Assembly (NCBI RefSeq): GCF_020882015.2
Contig: NZ_CP086555.2
Span: 248,001 to 312,000, forward strand
From: Candidatus Borrelia undatumii
Lineage (GTDB): Bacteria > Spirochaetota > Spirochaetia > Borreliales > Borreliaceae
Direction of reading: 5' to 3'
Length of the DNA stretch: 64,000 bases
Shown: piece by piece, positions 42,707 through 52,059 of the stretch
How the letters are laid out: each line of letters opens with the position of its first letter
Numbering within the stretch: the first letter of the stretch is position 1
Translations under genes and position numbers: made by a program
Notes under the pieces: model-generated
Told to the model about the DNA's origin: nothing
Databases searched by the model: none
The model's input: the letters and a program-made list of their open reading frames with translations, nothing else

Positions 42707-44035
42707 CTAAGCCTTAAGTCTTACAAGTTCCTGTAATAACTGATCTGAAGTAGTAATAGTTTTAGCATTAGCCTGAAAACCCCTCTGAGTGACTATCATA
42801 TCCGTAAACTGCTCAGCAAGATCAACATTAGCCATCTCTAGTACTCCCGCCCTTATAACTCCAAGACCCGCAAAACCGGTTTCACCTATCCTAGCCTGCC
42901 CCGAATTACTTGTCTCAACGAAATTAGTATCACCCGCTTTAGCAAGTCCTCCAGGATTAACAAAAGATGCGAGAGCAATTTTTCCAATATCTTTCCTAAT
43001 ACCATTTGAGTAAACGCCTGTTATTACCCCATTCTGATCTATCTCATAGTTCTCCATATACCCCATGCCATACCCATCCTGAATAATAGCCTTTGTCGTG
43101 CTCGCATCAGCAAACTGAGTAATCGAATCGGTATAGCTACCAACATTTCCAAGCCTAAGGTTAACAGTTTGCACCTCCCCAACTTCTCCAGCATTAGCGT
43201 TAGGAACATTAAAAGTTACAGGAAACTCAAGTAAATCCCCCACCTGACCCACCTGACCATTCAAAGAAAGCAGGGCGCCTTCATTGTTAAAGCCCATTGA
43301 AAAATTAGAATTCTCCTCACCATTCACCAAAACCGTAGCATTCCATACATTAGGAGCATTTGGATCCCTTACAACTCTGAGCTCCACAACACTAGTGTTT
43401 CCAAAACTATCGTAAACCGTCTTATTGACAACCCAAGTTCCACGAGCAACGTCCAATTCACTGGCGCCTTCTCCAATTACAGGCAATCTTTTATCAAGAT
43501 TGCAAGCAAAAGTTATATATTCAGTGGCTTTAGCCCCCTCCTTATCTCCAACAGGAATAACCAAATCTTCAACATCAGATGAAGTATTAATAACTTGCTG
43601 CCCCCCAAGCGTCCTTGCCATCCATCCTTGAATCCTCATTCCATTTGCAGGATTTACAAGATTGCGATCAGAATCAATATCAAACGCACCAGCTCTTGTA
43701 TAGAAAGAATTATCACCCTCTCTTAGAATAAAAAACCCATTACCGCTAACCCCAAGGTCAGAAGCTTTCTGAGTGCTTTGAAAAGATCCTTGGGTATGAA
43801 CTGTATCTACCGTGGCAACACTCATGCCAAGCCCAACCTGCTTCGGATTAGTCCCCCCTCTCATATCAACAGGTCGAGACGCTCCTGAGATACTCTGAGA
43901 TAGCATATCTTGAAAATTAACTCTCCCCTTCTTAAAGCCAACCGTGTTCACATTTGCAATATTATTACCAACAACATCCATTCTAGTTTGATGATTCTGA
44001 AGACCAGAAACACCAGAATACAAAGATCTCATCAT
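42707..44035 (-). CDS. flgE: flagellar hook protein FlgE
   Basis: 442 residues. The N-terminal rod/hook signature is SLYSGVSGLQNHQTRMDVVG with NNIANVNTVGFKK, and the C-terminal heptad tail is LTDM-type AEQFTDMIVTQRGFQANAKT. K165 (PVGDKEGAK) and C178 (EYITFACNLDK) fall at the same residue numbers as the Treponema denticola pair that forms a lysinoalanine crosslink between hook subunits. That chemistry makes spirochaete hooks unusually stable. GGAGG stands nine bases before the first ATG. flgD, the hook cap, is encoded just upstream. Corresponds to BB0283. Confidence 0.97.
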   Translation of the reverse strand: MMRSLYSGVSGLQNHQTRMDVVGNNIANVNTVGFKKGRVNFQDMLSQSISGASRPVDMRGGTNPKQVGLGMSVATVDTVHTQGSFQSTQKASDLGVSGNGFFILREGDNSFYTRAGAFDIDSDRNLVNPANGMRIQGWMARTLGGQQVINTSSDVEDLVIPVGDKEGAKATEYITFACNLDKRLPVIGEGASELDVARGTWVVNKTVYDSFGNTSVVELRVVRDPNAPNVWNATVLVNGEENSNFSMGFNNEGALLSLNGQVGQVGDLLEFPVTFNVPNANAGEVGEVQTVNLRLGNVGSYTDSITQFADASTTKAIIQDGYGMGYMENYEIDQNGVITGVYSNGIRKDIGKIALASFVNPGGLAKAGDTNFVETSNSGQARIGETGFAGLGVIRAGVLEMANVDLAEQFTDMIVTQRGFQANAKTITTSDQLLQELVRLKA

Positions 44036-44039
44036 ATAA

Positions 44040-44474
44040 TTATTCCTCCAACCCTATAGATAAAATATTTTCATAAGTGTAGTATCTCCCGTCCACCATA
44101 ATTCCCGGATTAGCCCCAGTTTTGATACTTGTAACCCTACCCCTAACAACCTCACCACCAACCTGCTCAAATTCAACCACCCTGCCTAATAAATCCAAAT
44201 CTTTATTTATCTTAAGCGCAGAGGAAAGCTTCTCAAAAGACTTGCTCATATTAGTCATCTGCTCAAGTGCAGAAAACTGCGCCATCTGAGCTATAAATTC
44301 CTTGTCTTTCATTGGATCAGTAGGATCCTGATACTTAAGCTGAGTAATGAGAAGCTTCAAGAAATCATCCTTTCCAAGGCTAACATCCCCAGAACTCCTT
44401 TCCACACCAGAGTTAGATACACCCTTAACCCTATCCAAATTAATTAAACCAGAAACACCGTCAACAGTACTCAC
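44040..44474 (-). CDS. flgD: hook-capping protein FlgD
   Basis: 144 residues, at the short end for the family. The N-terminal FlgD motif is LGKDDFLKLLITQLKYQDPT followed by DPMKDKEFIAQMAQFSALEQ. The C-terminal beta part (VEFEQVGGEVVRGRVTSI) is reduced compared with enterobacterial FlgD. It caps the growing hook and is later replaced by hook-filament junction proteins. Lies four bases from flgE and ten from fliK. Corresponds to BB0284. Confidence 0.95.
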   Translation of the reverse strand: MSTVDGVSGLINLDRVKGVSNSGVERSSGDVSLGKDDFLKLLITQLKYQDPTDPMKDKEFIAQMAQFSALEQMTNMSKSFEKLSSALKINKDLDLLGRVVEFEQVGGEVVRGRVTSIKTGANPGIMVDGRYYTYENILSIGLEE

Positions 44475-44484
44475 TTACCCTCCG

Positions 44485-45651
44485 TTAAACAATAAAATTA
44501 ATACTTTTTTCCAAATCATCAGAAATCTCAATACTATCCTCAAGCCTGAACACCTTATCTTCATCAAAAAAGGACTCCCGCCCTCCGCTCTCATCTTTGA
44601 AACAACCAGAAAAAACACCAGAATCACTACCCGCAAGAGAAAGACTCAAACTGGTATTAAATCCATTATCATCCAACATCTTACTGATCGAATACATATT
44701 TTGCTCAAAAAGAGCCCTAACATTTTGATTGTCAACTATTATCCTGCCTAATAAATTGTTGCCGGAGTCAAGATTTAAATTAATTCGTACGCTACCAAGT
44801 TCTTTAGGCCTTATAATCAATCTAATCTCTCCTGTATCATTCGATTTTAACACAACCCTAGCTTTGTCCACAATATTTTGATTAACCTTTAAATCCCACT
44901 CTGACATTAAATCCGCGCTAACACCACCAATTAAAGGTTTAATATTTCTTGCTGTATCAGAGCCATAAAGATCCCCAACAAAGCCTCCCATCCCATTAAA
45001 TGATTCCTTAAGACTGTACTTGCCAACGGAGCTTCCATCAACAACTCGAAATCCAGTCTCTAAATTAAACAATTCTTTAAAACCACCACTACTCCTAAAA
45101 TTCTTAACATCAATGTTAATAACATTTCTTCCTCTGTCCTTTCTTTCAAAATCAAAATCTCTATGAATAGTATCAAGATCCATATTCAATACATCAAAAC
45201 TCAAAAGAGAGCCCCTATCCCCAAGCAGAGCCTCGTTATCAAATAAAAATTTTTCAATATTTTTTAATACTTCTTCCCGATCAAGGAGTCTAGTATCAGA
45301 CAAAATCTCACCCAAAGCTTTAAAATTTCCAAGATCCGACAAATCACCCATCTTTTTAATTAAGGATCTCAAATCAGCCATAAAACTATCATCACTAAGT
45401 TTTTCAAAGGCAAAAGACCTACTTAAAGACAGCCCCTTAGATTTCCTACCCACAAGTCCATTGTTTTTCAAAAACTTCAAAAAATCTAGAACAAAACCTC
45501 TTGCTCTAGACACACCCTTCATCTCCGAAAAAACAAGATTTAAAAACTCGCCTTTGCCGTCCTTACCCAAAAGACCACCTAAAACCAAGGAACCCCCGCC
45601 CTTACCCGACAAACTGGAACCACTTGAAACAACTTTACCTAAAACATTCAC
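44485..45651 (-). CDS. fliK: FliK-like hook-length control protein (FlbC)
   Basis: 388 residues from a GTG, with GGAG just upstream. The first 250 residues are poorly conserved and Ser/Leu/Asp-rich. The C-terminus (about 265-345) is the FliK hook-length domain: ARVVLKSNDTGEIRLIIRPK and ELGSVRINLNLDSGN, with NVRALFEQNMYSISKMLDDN. In other bacteria FliK is a molecular ruler that triggers the FlhB switch. Position before flgD and flgE fits. The long N-terminal part is expected to be flexible. Corresponds to BB0285. Confidence 0.88.
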   Translation of the reverse strand: MNVLGKVVSSGSSLSGKGGGSLVLGGLLGKDGKGEFLNLVFSEMKGVSRARGFVLDFLKFLKNNGLVGRKSKGLSLSRSFAFEKLSDDSFMADLRSLIKKMGDLSDLGNFKALGEILSDTRLLDREEVLKNIEKFLFDNEALLGDRGSLLSFDVLNMDLDTIHRDFDFERKDRGRNVINIDVKNFRSSGGFKELFNLETGFRVVDGSSVGKYSLKESFNGMGGFVGDLYGSDTARNIKPLIGGVSADLMSEWDLKVNQNIVDKARVVLKSNDTGEIRLIIRPKELGSVRINLNLDSGNNLLGRIIVDNQNVRALFEQNMYSISKMLDDNGFNTSLSLSLAGSDSGVFSGCFKDESGGRESFFDEDKVFRLEDSIEISDDLEKSINFIV

Positions 45652-45654
45652 AAA

Positions 45655-46269
45655 TCACTCCAATGAACTCACAGACATTTTCCTCATCAACACAGCGGCT
45701 CTCTTGGCATCCATAAGAGACAACCAATAAGGAACAGTAGACGCCCGCCCTTCCTTCCTAAAAACATCCTCCACCTTACGCATGTATGATATTGCAACCT
45801 CGTCATCAAGCTCCTCAAGTCTTTTAACTGCATCTTCTGGTGGCATGTTTATCAAATATAGAGCAGCCTGTACAAAATTCGCGTCCTCGTCTTTATACTT
45901 ATCAACAATATCATCAATAACCTTCTGTTTTAAATCTAAATCCCTTTGCTTCTGCTTAAGCTCCGCTTCAAGCTTATTCAAACCATCCTCTCTTACCCTT
46001 AATTCCTCTCTTAATTTTTCAACCTGTTGAATCTCAATATCAATAGCCTCTCTTTCCTTTATCATTCTAATCTCATCAAGACTAATATTTTCGCCCTCAA
46101 AAGAATGCATACCCTCGCCAAAAAGCAAACTCCTTATATAAACTGGAAAATAATCTCTAGTCTTATGTAACCCAAATAAATCAATCAAAAAAAACGAAAA
46201 TCCCATTAAAAAAACAATTAAAAGAAGCCAAAAACACACTCTGAACAAGAACGACAAAACGCTACTCAT
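45655..46269 (-). CDS. flbB: FlbB, MotE-like periplasmic flagellar collar protein
   Basis: 204 residues. One N-terminal TM helix (about 5-30, FRVCFWLLLIVFLMGFSFFL), a long coiled coil (about 75-120, rich in Glu/Lys/Arg) and a C-terminal helical MgtE-N/MotE-like domain (INMPPEDAVKRLEELDDEVA ... MDAKRAAVLMRKM). In Borrelia FlbB is reported to be a base of the periplasmic collar around the motor, from memory. Its ATG is 8 bases inside the fliJ end. Corresponds to BB0286. Confidence 0.88.
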   Translation of the reverse strand: MSSVLSFLFRVCFWLLLIVFLMGFSFFLIDLFGLHKTRDYFPVYIRSLLFGEGMHSFEGENISLDEIRMIKEREAIDIEIQQVEKLREELRVREDGLNKLEAELKQKQRDLDLKQKVIDDIVDKYKDEDANFVQAALYLINMPPEDAVKRLEELDDEVAISYMRKVEDVFRKEGRASTVPYWLSLMDAKRAAVLMRKMSVSSLE

Positions 46270-46693
46270 TACTATTTCCTAATTCCTTACAAATCTCATA
46301 CTCGATATGTTCATCAAAAGACGAACTTTCCCTCTTCTCTTTTCCCTTAATTATAGTATCATTTAAGATTTTTATTAATATTTTAATCCTCTTTTCTTCT
46401 TTATACTTTTTCAAATAAATATCATAATACTTCTTATATTCATGCTTTAATTTTGCAAGTTTTTTTAACTCTTCTTTCTTTTTTTTGTTCAAGTAATCCA
46501 GGTAATTTCCCTTACAAAGAACATCCACACCTTTTAATGCCTTAGCGCAACCAGGAACCTCATCAATAAATTTTCCTATTTTTGAAACATCACCGCTTAT
46601 ATTCATTAAATTAAGTTCGCTACATCTCTTATCATAAGTTTTAACAATTAATATTTTTTCAAACTTTTTCTTCTTAATAATTAAATTATTCAA
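46262..46693 (-). CDS. fliJ: FliJ-like export chaperone (FlbA)
   Basis: 143 residues, very Lys- and Glu-rich, predicted all-helical coiled coil (KKKKEELKKLAKLKHEYKKY and beyond). The sequence is weakly conserved; the call rests on position directly after fliI, size and coiled-coil character. FliJ is the central stalk of the FliI hexamer and links it to FlhA. It overlaps fliI by four bases (ATGA) and flbB by eight. Corresponds to BB0287. Confidence 0.8.
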   Translation of the reverse strand: MNNLIIKKKKFEKILIVKTYDKRCSELNLMNISGDVSKIGKFIDEVPGCAKALKGVDVLCKGNYLDYLNKKKKEELKKLAKLKHEYKKYYDIYLKKYKEEKRIKILIKILNDTIIKGKEKRESSSFDEHIEYEICKELGNSNE

Positions 46694-48000
46694 GCCAATA
46701 TTTCTCTTATTTCGTTATCTAAATTTTCAAAATCAAAATCTTCCTGCATCCCCTGAGACACAAAATCAATAATCTTTGGGTATTTTGAAATCGCCAAATC
46801 AACCTCCTCATTAGATCCCTTAAGATAAATTCCTGTCTTAATCAAATCTTCATAATTTCTATAAATTGACAATAAATTTCTAATTCTAGATATCAACTTC
46901 TGTTTCTCAAAATTCACTATCCTATGAAGAGATCTTGAAGTAGAACTTAAAATATTAACGGAAGGATAAACTCCTCTATCAGATAAGTCCCTATCCAAAA
47001 TAATATGCCCGTCTAAAATAGCCTTCATACTGTCAGCTATCGGCTCTGTAAAGTCATCGCCCTCAACAAGAACAGTATAAAACCCCGTAATACTCCCCTT
47101 GCCATTAAGCCCTGAACGCTCAAGTAAAATGGGAATTTCCACAAAGACAGAAGGAGGATACCCCTTAGCAGCAGGCGGTTCCCCCATGGAAAGACCTATC
47201 TCTCTTTTCGCATTTGCAAACCTTGTAATTGAATCAAATAACAAAATCACATCCAATCCCCTGTCTCTGAAGTACTCAGCTATTAATGTCGCAGTATAGG
47301 CTCCCTTATATCTTGAAATAGGAGATTCATCGGAAGTTGATACAACCAAGACACTTTTTTTCAAGCGCTCTTCTCCCAACTCATATCTAATAAATTCATT
47401 AAGCTCTCTTCCCCTTTCTCCAATAAACGCAATAACATTAACATCCGCCTTTGAATTCTTGGCAATCATACCAAGCAATGTAGATTTACCCACGCCGGCG
47501 CCAGAAAAAATACCCACACGCTGCCCCTTAGCGACTGGTAAAAATCCATCAAGCACCCTTACTCCAGTAATTATTTGCTCAGAAAAAACACCTCTGCTTA
47601 AGGGATTAATACCCCTAAAACCCAATTCCTTATAACATTTACCGAAAAACTGCCCCTTATTATCAATAGGCCTACCAAGCGAATCAATAACCCTTCCAAG
47701 CAATTCATCACTAAGATTAATCTGAGGTCTTTTATTTAAAGAATAAACCTTGTCTCCAACTTCAAGGCCATCAAAACCCTCATAAGCCATAAGACTAACC
47801 GAAGATTCATTAAAACCTAATACCTCAGCATATATCTCCCTTCCGTTTCTCTGAACAATCAGGCATAAATCACCTATCCCACACTTTGGCCCTAAACTCT
47901 CTACCAAAAGCCCCCTAATCTTCCTTACCTTCCCAACAAGAGATATAGGCTCTACCTTATCCAACACTTGAGAATAATTCTTAAAGAAGTTGTCCATCAT
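46690..48000 (-). CDS. fliI: flagellar export ATPase FliI
   Basis: 436 residues, homologous to F1 beta. Walker A is GIFSGAGVGKSTLLGM, Walker B is DVILLFDSITRFANAKREIG, and GEPPAAKGYPPSVF is the type III ATPase signature. It forms a hexamer that unfolds or delivers export substrates and is held at the C ring by FliH. A second ATG codon follows the first within the N-terminus; the first is kept. Lies 21 bases after fliH. Corresponds to BB0288. Confidence 0.97.
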   Translation of the reverse strand: MMDNFFKNYSQVLDKVEPISLVGKVRKIRGLLVESLGPKCGIGDLCLIVQRNGREIYAEVLGFNESSVSLMAYEGFDGLEVGDKVYSLNKRPQINLSDELLGRVIDSLGRPIDNKGQFFGKCYKELGFRGINPLSRGVFSEQIITGVRVLDGFLPVAKGQRVGIFSGAGVGKSTLLGMIAKNSKADVNVIAFIGERGRELNEFIRYELGEERLKKSVLVVSTSDESPISRYKGAYTATLIAEYFRDRGLDVILLFDSITRFANAKREIGLSMGEPPAAKGYPPSVFVEIPILLERSGLNGKGSITGFYTVLVEGDDFTEPIADSMKAILDGHIILDRDLSDRGVYPSVNILSSTSRSLHRIVNFEKQKLISRIRNLLSIYRNYEDLIKTGIYLKGSNEEVDLAISKYPKIIDFVSQGMQEDFDFENLDNEIREILA

Positions 48001-48021
48001 ATATTCCTGAGAAGATAGACT

Positions 48022-48933
48022 CTAGGCAAAGTTCTTAAGTCTCTCTTCTATCCTATCAAGCTGAGATGAAATGCGTGCATCAATTTCTCCAAAATCCGTC
48101 TCAATAACACACCCACCCCTTCCTATATTCATATCCTCAACAACTTCCAAATGCTCTATAAAATCAAACCTAGAAATAAACTCAGCTTTCTCATGGGCAA
48201 CAACATCTAGATCATCAAGATTAACTCTAATAACAATATTAGTTTTATTTTTTACCTTCTTTAAAGCCTCATTAACATTTTCTATGACCACGCCCTTTTG
48301 TGTGTCCACAATTCTTTTAACCACCTTAACTGCAATCTGCATAACGAGTTTCATTATCTGATCTCCCGAGGACTCAAGAATTTCTTTTCTCTTTGATACC
48401 AAAGAAGCTATTATATTATTTAATTTCCCTAACAATTTATCAAAATCTTCACAGCCCCTACTAAATCCTGCCTCATATCCCTCTTTCCTCCCCCTAGTGG
48501 TTGCAACTTCAAGTTCACTTTTCAACCTATCTTCATACTCTTTGACTATTTTTTCAATCTCGGAGTTAGCCTCCCTTTCAACTGCCTCTTTCTTACCCTC
48601 AGCCTCTCTTAGTAAGATATCGGACTTCTCCCTAGCCAGATCCAATATTTTACTAGCCTGTTCATTGGCTTCTTTAAGAACTCTAGAAGACTCTTCCTCT
48701 ATTTCTCTTTTAGCAAGCTCACGTCCACTACTAATCTCTTCCTGAAGTTTTGTCCTTTTGTCCATCAAAACCTCAAGCTCGCTCCTAAGGCTAGCGACTT
48801 GACTGTCTATATGAAAAGCTTCACTTTCCTTCTTTTTAACCTCTAAAGATTTGAAAACAGGATTTGCAATCTCAACAAATTCTAACTTTACTACACTTGC
48901 AATCTCTTTTGATTTATATAAAATCTTAGGCAA
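48022..48933 (-). CDS. fliH: FliI regulator FliH
   Basis: 303 residues from a TTG at 48933 with AAAGGAG seven to eight bases upstream. The N-terminal half is a long coiled coil (Glu/Lys/Ala-rich, about 40-150). The C-terminal FliH/V-ATPase-E domain has KLVMQIAVKVVKRIVDTQKG and GGCVIETDFGEIDARISSQL. It inhibits and tethers FliI and links it to FliN. In spirochaetes FliH spokes form a visible wheel under the motor. Corresponds to BB0289. Confidence 0.93.
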   Translation of the reverse strand: MPKILYKSKEIASVVKLEFVEIANPVFKSLEVKKKESEAFHIDSQVASLRSELEVLMDKRTKLQEEISSGRELAKREIEEESSRVLKEANEQASKILDLAREKSDILLREAEGKKEAVEREANSEIEKIVKEYEDRLKSELEVATTRGRKEGYEAGFSRGCEDFDKLLGKLNNIIASLVSKRKEILESSGDQIMKLVMQIAVKVVKRIVDTQKGVVIENVNEALKKVKNKTNIVIRVNLDDLDVVAHEKAEFISRFDFIEHLEVVEDMNIGRGGCVIETDFGEIDARISSQLDRIEERLKNFA

Positions 48934-48947
48934 AAAAAACTCCTTTA

Positions 48948-49982
48948 CTAAACAAGTACATCTTCTTCGCCTCCTCTAGAAATTACTATTTCGCCCTGTT
49001 CTTCCAACTTCCTAATCAAAGAAACAATCTTCTGTTGAGATTCTTCAACATCCTTACGCCTAGTAGGTCCCAAAAATTCCATATCCTCTTTAAGCATCCC
49101 AGCAGCTCTTTTAGACATGTTTTTAAAAATCTTCTCCTGCACAGGCACATCGACAGATTTTAAAGCTTTTGACAACTCCTGTCCATCTATTTCCCTTAAA
49201 ACTCGTTGTATTGACCTATCATCAAGAAGAACAATATCCTCAAATACGAACATCTTCTTCTTTATCTCCTCCGCAAGTTCAGGGTCCTCCTCCTCAAGAG
49301 ATTCAATAATAAATTTCTCCGTTTTCCTATCCGCCATATTGATTATCTCAACAACATTATCAACACCACCAGCTGAAGTATAATCTTCCGAGGATAAAGA
49401 AGCTAACTTTTTCTCAAGCACTCTTTCAACTTCCCTTACCACCTCAGGAGAAGTTCTATCCATCAAAGCAATTCTTCTTGCAACATTAGTCTGAATCTCA
49501 GTAGGAAGGCTTGATAAAATAAATGAAGCTTTTTGAGGATCAAGATATGAAAGTATTAAAGCAATTGTTTGTGGATGCTCCTGTTGTATAAAATTTAAAA
49601 TATTGGCAGGATCGGCTCTCCTAATAAATTCAAAAGGTCTTGACTGCAAAGCAGAACCCAAATTATTAATAATATCCACAGCCTTTTGAGTACCAAGAGA
49701 TTTTTCAAGAAGCTCTCTAGCATAATCTATCCCACCCTTTTGAATAAATTCCTGAGCCATCATCAATTCTTTGAATTCCAAAAGAACACTGTCCTTAAGT
49801 TCAGAAGTAATAGTATCAAGTTTTGCTATTTCAAAAGTCAAAGACTCTATCTCCTCTTGAGATAGATATTTAAATACTTTAGATGAAATTTCAGACCCTA
49901 TCGAAACCAACAAAATGGCCGCTTTCTGCTTTCCAGTTAAAGTAGATATGTCAAGTATCTCTTTTTCGTTTCTCTCTTCCAT
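48948..49982 (-). CDS. fliG: flagellar rotor protein FliG (FliG2 type)
   Basis: 344 residues. FliG-N has LTGKQKAAILLVSIGSEISS, the middle has NFIQQEHPQTIALILSYLDP, and FliG-C carries the charged torque helix (VLLDDRSIQRVLREIDGQEL). FliG-N binds the C-terminal tail of FliF; FliG-C contacts MotA. Borrelia has a second FliG elsewhere (FliG1, BB0221); this one, in the operon with fliF and fliH, is the main motor form. GGAG-type SD not obvious but ATG is at the family start. Corresponds to BB0290. Confidence 0.96.
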   Translation of the reverse strand: MEERNEKEILDISTLTGKQKAAILLVSIGSEISSKVFKYLSQEEIESLTFEIAKLDTITSELKDSVLLEFKELMMAQEFIQKGGIDYARELLEKSLGTQKAVDIINNLGSALQSRPFEFIRRADPANILNFIQQEHPQTIALILSYLDPQKASFILSSLPTEIQTNVARRIALMDRTSPEVVREVERVLEKKLASLSSEDYTSAGGVDNVVEIINMADRKTEKFIIESLEEEDPELAEEIKKKMFVFEDIVLLDDRSIQRVLREIDGQELSKALKSVDVPVQEKIFKNMSKRAAGMLKEDMEFLGPTRRKDVEESQQKIVSLIRKLEEQGEIVISRGGEEDVLV

Positions 49983-49997
49983 AAATTTTACTACCCT

Positions 49998-51704
49998 TTA
50001 AGCATTCTTAAAAATCCAAGTCCTAATCAGCTTAGCAACATCCTCTGGCTTCTCTCGAGCCAAAAGTTCCGCATTGTTTTGAAGCTCATCTCCATCCCTA
50101 AGTCCACCGACAACGTCATCAACCCCAATATCATCCCCATCCATTAACGCCTGCTGTCGTCTTAAATGAGCCTGCTTTGCAAACTCTTCTTCTCTAAGAC
50201 GCCTTCTTCTTTCTAGCTCTCTAGAAGCAACAAAAAAGATTGTAAAGACTAATATTAATATTGAAATCACTACACTTAATACATACAAAAAAGACTTAAA
50301 TCTTTCACCAGCAAAGTAGTCCTCATCTATCTTCCTAAACTCATTCAACCTATCAAAAGCGATATTCCTAATCGTAATAGAATCGCCCCTCTCTGGCTTA
50401 TATTCAAAAGAACTCTGTAAAACATCTGTAATATTTTTTAAGGATTCATCGGAAATAGGCCTGTATTCTCTTTTGCGAATACCATTCTCTATCACAAAAT
50501 TACCAGACTCATCATAAACAAAATCCCAAATACCATCAACAAAAATACCAAGAGAAACTCCTGCGATCCTAGCAGGCTCCTTTTCATTTAAAGACTTCTT
50601 CTCATTAAGAGCAACATTTTTAGTCTCTTTAAATTCATTCAACTTACCAACAATATCACTTAAATCCTGGTACTCAGGCGGAGTATTTCCCTCTTGACCA
50701 GGCGGCCCCCACGGGCTATACCCCTGACCCTGATACTCTCTTTTGTGCACCTGAGAAGAGATAACAGTAGAATCACTGATCTTTCTTGTATTATAAGAAG
50801 CTTTCGGATCCTGAGGTTGAAGTTCAATAGGAGAATATTCTTTAGACTCCGTAGTTTGCCGAGAAGTATCCAATTTAACATTAACCCTTGCAATCATAAA
50901 CCTATCAACAGACAAAACCCTACTTAAAGCAAAATCAATTTCATCCCTTAGCATAGACTCATATTTTAATTTAAGCTTCCTTTCCTTTTCAGCTAAATCA
51001 ATCCTATCGACGCCATCTACATTGGAAAAGTCATTTAATATACTCCCCTTATTATCAACAATAGCAATGTTATCTGATTCAAGTCCCTCAACAGCATATT
51101 GAATTAACTTAACAAGTCCCTCAACTTTCTTGCGATTGGTAACAATATCCGAACCGGGCCTTGGAGTAATTCTAACAGAAGCCTTAACCGCTTCCTGGCT
51201 CTCTTTAAAGAGAGCCTTCTCGGGCATTACAAGACTAATACTAACAGCATCAACATCATCAAGAGCAACAATATGTTGCTCAACAGCCCTTGTAATCGAC
51301 CTCCTGAGGTTAATATTTCTCTCAAAATCCGTAATAGTCCACCTATCAATGTCAAAAAGAGACCAAGGATCCATATGAACAGGAACAAGCTCCTCTCTAA
51401 CAAGAATTGCTCTCATTCTCTTAGACATATTCTCATCTGTTAAATAAATCTTCCCGTCAGTAGCAACAGTATATGCAACACCCTCCCTATCAAGTCTTTG
51501 AACTATCCTATCTAACAAATACTGATCCTTAATCCCAACACCAAAAAGAGCGACGCTCTGCGCCTTAGTAGAAAACCCCACCAAAAAGATGAGTGCAAAA
51601 ATTACGAATAAAGCAATAACTCCAAAGGCCACCTTCTGAATCACACTGGCCTTCCTAAGCACTGTTCTTACCGATGCGAAAAAATTAGTAAAAAAATTGC
51701 CCAA
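49998..51704 (-). CDS. fliF: MS-ring protein FliF
   Basis: 568 residues from TTG at 51704, with AAGGAG nine bases upstream. TM1 is at about 25-46 (VAFGVIALFVIFALIFLVGF), then the YscJ-like ring domains (ALFGVGIKDQYLLDRIVQRL onward), then TM2 at about 455-480, and a cytoplasmic tail ending in REKPEDVAKLIRTWIFKNA, the FliG-binding segment. It is the first ring to assemble and the base of the motor and export gate. Corresponds to BB0291. Confidence 0.97.
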   Translation of the reverse strand: MGNFFTNFFASVRTVLRKASVIQKVAFGVIALFVIFALIFLVGFSTKAQSVALFGVGIKDQYLLDRIVQRLDREGVAYTVATDGKIYLTDENMSKRMRAILVREELVPVHMDPWSLFDIDRWTITDFERNINLRRSITRAVEQHIVALDDVDAVSISLVMPEKALFKESQEAVKASVRITPRPGSDIVTNRKKVEGLVKLIQYAVEGLESDNIAIVDNKGSILNDFSNVDGVDRIDLAEKERKLKLKYESMLRDEIDFALSRVLSVDRFMIARVNVKLDTSRQTTESKEYSPIELQPQDPKASYNTRKISDSTVISSQVHKREYQGQGYSPWGPPGQEGNTPPEYQDLSDIVGKLNEFKETKNVALNEKKSLNEKEPARIAGVSLGIFVDGIWDFVYDESGNFVIENGIRKREYRPISDESLKNITDVLQSSFEYKPERGDSITIRNIAFDRLNEFRKIDEDYFAGERFKSFLYVLSVVISILILVFTIFFVASRELERRRRLREEEFAKQAHLRRQQALMDGDDIGVDDVVGGLRDGDELQNNAELLAREKPEDVAKLIRTWIFKNA

Positions 51705-51717
51705 ATTGTGCAGCTCC

Positions 51718-52047
51718 TTAACGAATATTAATTATGTCTTGATAAGCCCTAATACTTCTTTCAACAACAGCCTTTGTGATACTCAAATTCATATTAGCCT
51801 TAGCCATTGCAATGACAACATCATGCACATCAATTTTATCCGGCTCTACAATAGCTCTCTCAGTCATCCTAGACACATCCAATTGGCTATCATTCACCCT
51901 AGATATCGCATCCAGAAATACATCCTTAAAACTTTTAGGTAAATCCTTCCCTACAGGAGAGAGATCAATAGAATTCAATTTAAAATGCAAAGGATCCCCT
52001 CCAACCAAATAAAATCCATTATCCATAAAAAAAGAATCAACTCTCAT
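51718..52047 (-). CDS. fliE: MS-ring/rod junction protein FliE
   Basis: 109 residues. The C-terminal half holds the family pattern SFKDVFLDAISRVNDSQLDV, IDVHDVVIAMAKANMNLSIT and EVRSIRAYQDIINI-type ending VERSIRAYQDIINIR. FliE is the first rod component exported and joins the rod to the MS ring and FliP-FliR gate. Start ATG; MRVDSFFMDNG has a second ATG at residue 8. It lies 12 bases after flgC and 13 bases before fliF. Corresponds to BB0292. Confidence 0.94.
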   Translation of the reverse strand: MRVDSFFMDNGFYLVGGDPLHFKLNSIDLSPVGKDLPKSFKDVFLDAISRVNDSQLDVSRMTERAIVEPDKIDVHDVVIAMAKANMNLSITKAVVERSIRAYQDIINIR

Positions 52048-52059
52048 TACCTACCCCCC

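Noticed and set aside
42695-42707. GTG at 42707 as the flbD start
   Set aside because: The FlbD family begins at MIxVTxLNG, which corresponds to the ATG at 42695.
44347-44751. 134-codon plus-strand ORF opposite flgD/fliK
   Set aside because: Antisense to two conserved flagellar genes; no recognisable protein features.
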